Positions 13,817 to 15,941 of a stretch of DNA of 15,941 nt are shown piece after piece (position 1 is the first letter of the stretch; the number at the start of each line of letters is the position of its first letter). Origin of the DNA: JANLSO01 sp031362405 (GTDB lineage: Bacteria > Actinomycetota > Thermoleophilia > Miltoncostaeales > Miltoncostaeaceae); assembly GCA_031362405.1 (NCBI GenBank), contig JANLSO010000026.1, positions 1 through 15,941 of the forward strand, in the 5' to 3' direction. Both the position numbers and the translations under genes were made by a program. Under the pieces are notes generated by a model. That model worked only from the letters and a program-made list of their open reading frames with translations. It was not told where the DNA came from and searched no databases.

Positions 13817-14761
13817 CTACGGCGCCGGCGTGCCGACCGAGAGCTCCGTAACGCCCTCGACCTGCGGTGGCACGCTGTGCAGGTCAATCAGGAAGGACTT
13901 CGCCAGGCGATCGCTCGTCGCGGTGAGCTTCCGGCCCACTGCGCCCAGGCCCAGCGTCCACGTGCCGGTTGTGGTCGGGTCGCCCCGCGCGGGCAGATCG
14001 ATGCAGAACGTGAAGGCGTAGGCCGTCTGGAGCATGTGCACGAATGGGTGCGCGGAGCCCTCATAGAGGGTGTAGACCGTGCCACCGTCAGCCGACCAGG
14101 TACGTGCGACCGGTGTGCCGACCATCGACTCGTCGCCCTCGAGTTTGTCGACCACGGGCGTCGGATCGAGCTTCCGCGTCGCAAGGTCGTAGAGGCGGAT
14201 GCGGTCGACCGCGGCGCCACTCGCGTCGCGATACTGGGTCAGGTAGAGCTTGGTGCCGTTCCTCGACAGCGCGTCGTAGCCGAACGTGCCTTCGCGGCGC
14301 AGGTCGACGATCTGCGGTCGTCCACCGCGCAGACGAAACGCGATGAGACGACTCGCGGCGTCCGTCGACTGCATCACTGCGACGCGCCCGTTCCACGAGA
14401 GCCCCTCGGTGGCACCGCCCGGAACCGGCACCGGCAGCGCCCAGGCGCCATTGACGTAACGCACCTGCCCTGTGGCGTCGTTCTTGGCGTCCGCGACGAG
14501 GACCCGCGTCACGGTGTGTTCTTTGCCGACCACATTCGTGGCGGATCCGACGTTTGACACCGCCTTCGCCCGCGCGCCGGGGGCCAGCGCCCACTCCGAC
14601 CTGGCTGGCGAGAGCCCGGGGATCGACCCCGTGGACGCTGCGGCCACGTCGACCGCGGTCGTATTCGTCGCGACCGACCGGGAGGCGACGTGATCGCCGC
14701 CGCAGGCGGCGACAAGCAACGCGAGCGGAATCAGCATCGCGGACGGGGCAAGCGGGCGCAT
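13817..14761 (-). CDS. Exported lipoprotein, beta-propeller-like, first gene of the ECF operon
   Basis: ATG 14761 is set by a GGAGG Shine-Dalgarno 5 nt upstream; the longer open frame to 14902 contains the promoter and is rejected. The signal peptide MRPLAPSAMLIPLALLVAAC ends in a proper lipobox (VAAC, Cys20), so the 314-residue product should be lipidated and face outside. The mature part is rich in short beta-strand repeats such as LSRNGTKLYLTQYRD, RIRLYDLATRKL and WSADGGTVYTLYEG, then a PFVHMLQTAYAFTFCIDLP block, suggesting a WD40/YncE-like propeller fold. No enzyme motif is seen. Its place upstream of the sigma and anti-sigma-like genes, under an apparent ECF promoter, suggests it is a sensor accessory or a regulon product; this is an inference. 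Confidence 0.82.
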   Translation of the reverse strand: MRPLAPSAMLIPLALLVAACGGDHVASRSVATNTTAVDVAAASTGSIPGLSPARSEWALAPGARAKAVSNVGSATNVVGKEHTVTRVLVADAKNDATGQVRYVNGAWALPVPVPGGATEGLSWNGRVAVMQSTDAASRLIAFRLRGGRPQIVDLRREGTFGYDALSRNGTKLYLTQYRDASGAAVDRIRLYDLATRKLDPTPVVDKLEGDESMVGTPVARTWSADGGTVYTLYEGSAHPFVHMLQTAYAFTFCIDLPARGDPTTTGTWTLGLGAVGRKLTATSDRLAKSFLIDLHSVPPQVEGVTELSVGTPAP

Positions 14762-14788
14762 TGAAACCTCCAAAGCCGTGTGCCTTTC

Positions 14789-14816
14789 TCTACGCTCCGA
14801 CGGCCGAAAAGGTTCC
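14789..14816 (-). promoter_or_regulatory. ECF-type promoter of the lipoprotein-sigma-anti-sigma operon
   Basis: On the minus strand, GGAAC (14812-14816) is followed after 17 nt by CGTAGA (14789-14794). This matches the common ECF promoter form GGAAC-N16/17-CGTC/CGTA. Transcription would start near 14782, about 20 nt before the lipoprotein ATG at 14761, leaving room for the GGAGG ribosome binding site at 14767-14771. The good fit supports autoregulation by the operon's own sigma factor. Confidence 0.68.
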
Positions 14817-15027
14817 CGGACACGGACGCGGCGACGAGAAGACGGCCAGGACCGTCTCGAGGACGCCGGCTCCTTCTGCGTCGCGGCACTGGAAGTCTGC
14901 ATCCATCATCAAATGGCTCCAGGTTGGCCGACGGCACGAGGAAATCGGGGCTGTAGCCTCGGTAGATGGTTCCAGACGAGCACTCGGCCCTCTTGGAACT
15001 CCTTTCGTTCTGGACCGGTTACATGAG

Positions 15028-15390
15028 GTGACCGGAGAACTCTTGGACCGTGTGGTCCTCCCGGATGAGCCCCCTGCCCCGTACCGCGCTGCGGACGGCA
15101 CGATGATTGCCCGTAGGCGCGATCTCTACGCGCTTTCGGTCATCGCTGCCGCGCACGAGCTGGTGGCCGGAGTTGCGGGCGAGATTCGTGCGGACCGCCC
15201 GATCAACGCTATTCGGCTGGCCCGACACCTTGCGGAGTTCGAACTCCAAAGTCGGTGGGTCATGTCGGACCCGGAGCACAGGGTTGAGCTCGCCGAGGCA
15301 GAGACGATGCGAAATATCTGCGAGCGCCTCCCTGCGGGTTCCACCGAGCATCTCGGAGAGGTGCTCGGCCACGCAAAGCGCGTGTGCTGA
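15028..15390 (+). CDS. DUF5677-like protein, N-terminal portion (gene apparently split)
   Basis: From GTG 15028 this frame gives 120 residues, VTGELLDRVVLPDEPPAPYR onward, all alpha-helical. The stretch INAIRLARHLAEFELQSRWV followed by MSDPEHRVELAEA matches the DUF5677 pattern of a helix with R...E followed by a dPe.R segment. DUF5677 proteins are of unknown function. Just before it, ATG 14966 opens a 21-codon frame (MVPDEHSALLELLSFWTGYM) that stops at 15031, overlapping the GTG as GTGA. It reads like the missing N-terminus, shifted by one base at AGG/TG. The downstream end overlaps the next frame by 7 nt. Either this is one gene broken twice by single-base losses, or three coupled short ORFs. 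Confidence 0.5.
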   Translation: MTGELLDRVVLPDEPPAPYRAADGTMIARRRDLYALSVIAAAHELVAGVAGEIRADRPINAIRLARHLAEFELQSRWVMSDPEHRVELAEAETMRNICERLPAGSTEHLGEVLGHAKRVC

Positions 15391-15824
15391 AGGCCGTCCG
15401 CGTCCGCCACCGGAAGAAGGAGGGAAGCGGCTTCTTGCCGCGGTACGACAAGATGGCCGCCGATGTTGGGGACGCGGAAAAGTGGAGATTGTCCTCTTCG
15501 CAATTGAGCTGGATGTCTTATCCAGGCCCCTTTGCTCTCGGCCTTGGGCTTGCCCACGTGGACGCAACAGGACAACGCACGGCCTTCAAGCCTCCGAACT
15601 CTGGACCTGCCGTTGAGGCGGCTTTTCACGCGGCGGAGAGCGCACTCTCGTGCACGATGCGGCTTGGTACCGAACTCGGGGACACTGCGTCGCAGGGGGT
15701 CCTCGATGAGATTGCCCGTGCACTTCGCGAGATCGCTTCTACCCGGAGAGAGGCGTCGGCCGACGAAGATGGCCACGAAGCAGGGGAAGCGCTCTTCCGC
15801 GACAGCAGAGAGCCAGGCGGATAG
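15384..15824 (+). CDS. DUF5677-like protein, C-terminal portion (second half of the split gene)
   Basis: The frame from GTG 15384 encodes 146 residues, overlapping the previous stop (15388-15390). FLPRYDKMAADVGDAEKWRL then SSSQLSWMSYPGPFALGLG resembles the DUF5677 C-terminal segment, where a run like Y..S..vHpsP is usual; here the histidine position reads Tyr. A helical tail (AVEAAFHAAESALSCTMRLG and onward) completes it. Joined with 15028-15390, and perhaps 14966-15031, by single-base corrections, it would give about 285 residues, a plausible full-length protein. No ribosome binding site is clear, so independent translation would rely on coupling. It is likely a frameshifted relic, although a two-subunit arrangement is possible. 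Confidence 0.48.
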   Translation: MLKAVRVRHRKKEGSGFLPRYDKMAADVGDAEKWRLSSSQLSWMSYPGPFALGLGLAHVDATGQRTAFKPPNSGPAVEAAFHAAESALSCTMRLGTELGDTASQGVLDEIARALREIASTRREASADEDGHEAGEALFRDSREPGG

Positions 15825-15873
15825 AGCATTTTCCGCCGTGCTTCACACCGAGCACATCTTGCACGAAACGAGG

Positions 15874-15941
15874 TTACGTTGCAGTGGGTGGAAGCCGGCT
15901 CTCAATCCACGCGAGCGCCGCGTCGGCAAGCGCGACCATCT
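15874..15941 (-). CDS. C-terminal end of a minus-strand gene (runs off the right edge)
   Basis: Reading the minus strand inward from the edge gives MVALADAALAWIESRLPPTA, then Thr and a TAA stop at 15874-15876. The composition is that of an amphipathic helical C-terminus. Only 22 codons are visible, so neither the family nor its reality is certain. The stop would be convergent with the split DUF5677-like gene, with about 50 bp between them, in which I see no clear hairpin. Confidence 0.35.
   Translation of the reverse strand, partial: MVALADAALAWIESRLPPTAT

Noticed and set aside
13230..14021. 263-codon plus-strand open frame
   Set aside because: It is antisense to the sigma factor and lipoprotein genes, which are strongly supported.

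Overview
The window is GC-rich DNA with short intergenic gaps, frequent GTG starts and many 4-nt stop/start overlaps, as expected of a free-living actinobacterium. The gene content (tilS-hpt, a DUF4383-like membrane protein, an ECF sigma locus with a single-pass membrane partner, a FIST protein) fits Actinobacteria. A Thermoleophilia-type lineage is my guess from overall flavour only. No tRNA, rRNA, insertion sequence, prophage or CRISPR array was seen.

Layout. 1-2059 (minus): a translationally coupled operon of a thioredoxin-like protein, tRNA(Ile)-lysidine synthetase (tilS) and the start of hypoxanthine phosphoribosyltransferase (hpt), which runs off the left edge. 2074-3013 (plus): a small PAP2 phosphatase and a four-helix membrane protein. 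A 35-nt nested palindrome (3035-3069) separates these from a convergent membrane diguanylate cyclase (3106-4011). 4147-5104 holds a 3-hydroxyacyl-CoA dehydrogenase relic broken by at least six frame changes. It is followed by an intact ornithine carbamoyltransferase (argF, 5218-6165) and a 354-nt gap with a broken small membrane ORF.

6520-8749 (plus): a tightly coupled trio of rhomboid protease, DUF2007 protein and FIST sensory protein. 8852-9226: a small helix-turn-helix/coiled-coil protein with its own promoter and a dyad near the predicted transcription start. A perfect 14-bp hairpin (9232-9270) separates it from a convergent zinc-dependent dehydrogenase. That dehydrogenase overlaps head-to-head with a farnesyl-diphosphate-synthase-like gene (10259-11245). 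Next come an unknown helical protein (minus), a possible remnant, and a bacterial PH-domain membrane protein (plus).

12483-14816 (minus): a lipoprotein, ECF sigma factor and membrane anti-sigma-like protein, preceded by a good match to an ECF promoter (GGAAC, 17-nt spacer, CGTAGA), so the operon is probably autoregulated. This is the most coherent candidate for an undescribed system here: a lipoprotein-led envelope-sensing ECF module. 14966-15824 (plus): a DUF5677-like protein split over two or three reading frames. The right edge holds the end of a minus-strand gene.

A recurring theme is loss of single bases in short G or C runs in non-core genes (hydroxyacyl-CoA dehydrogenase relic, small membrane ORF, DUF5677-like gene), while the core genes are all open. 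This suggests real gene decay, although local sequencing error is not excluded.
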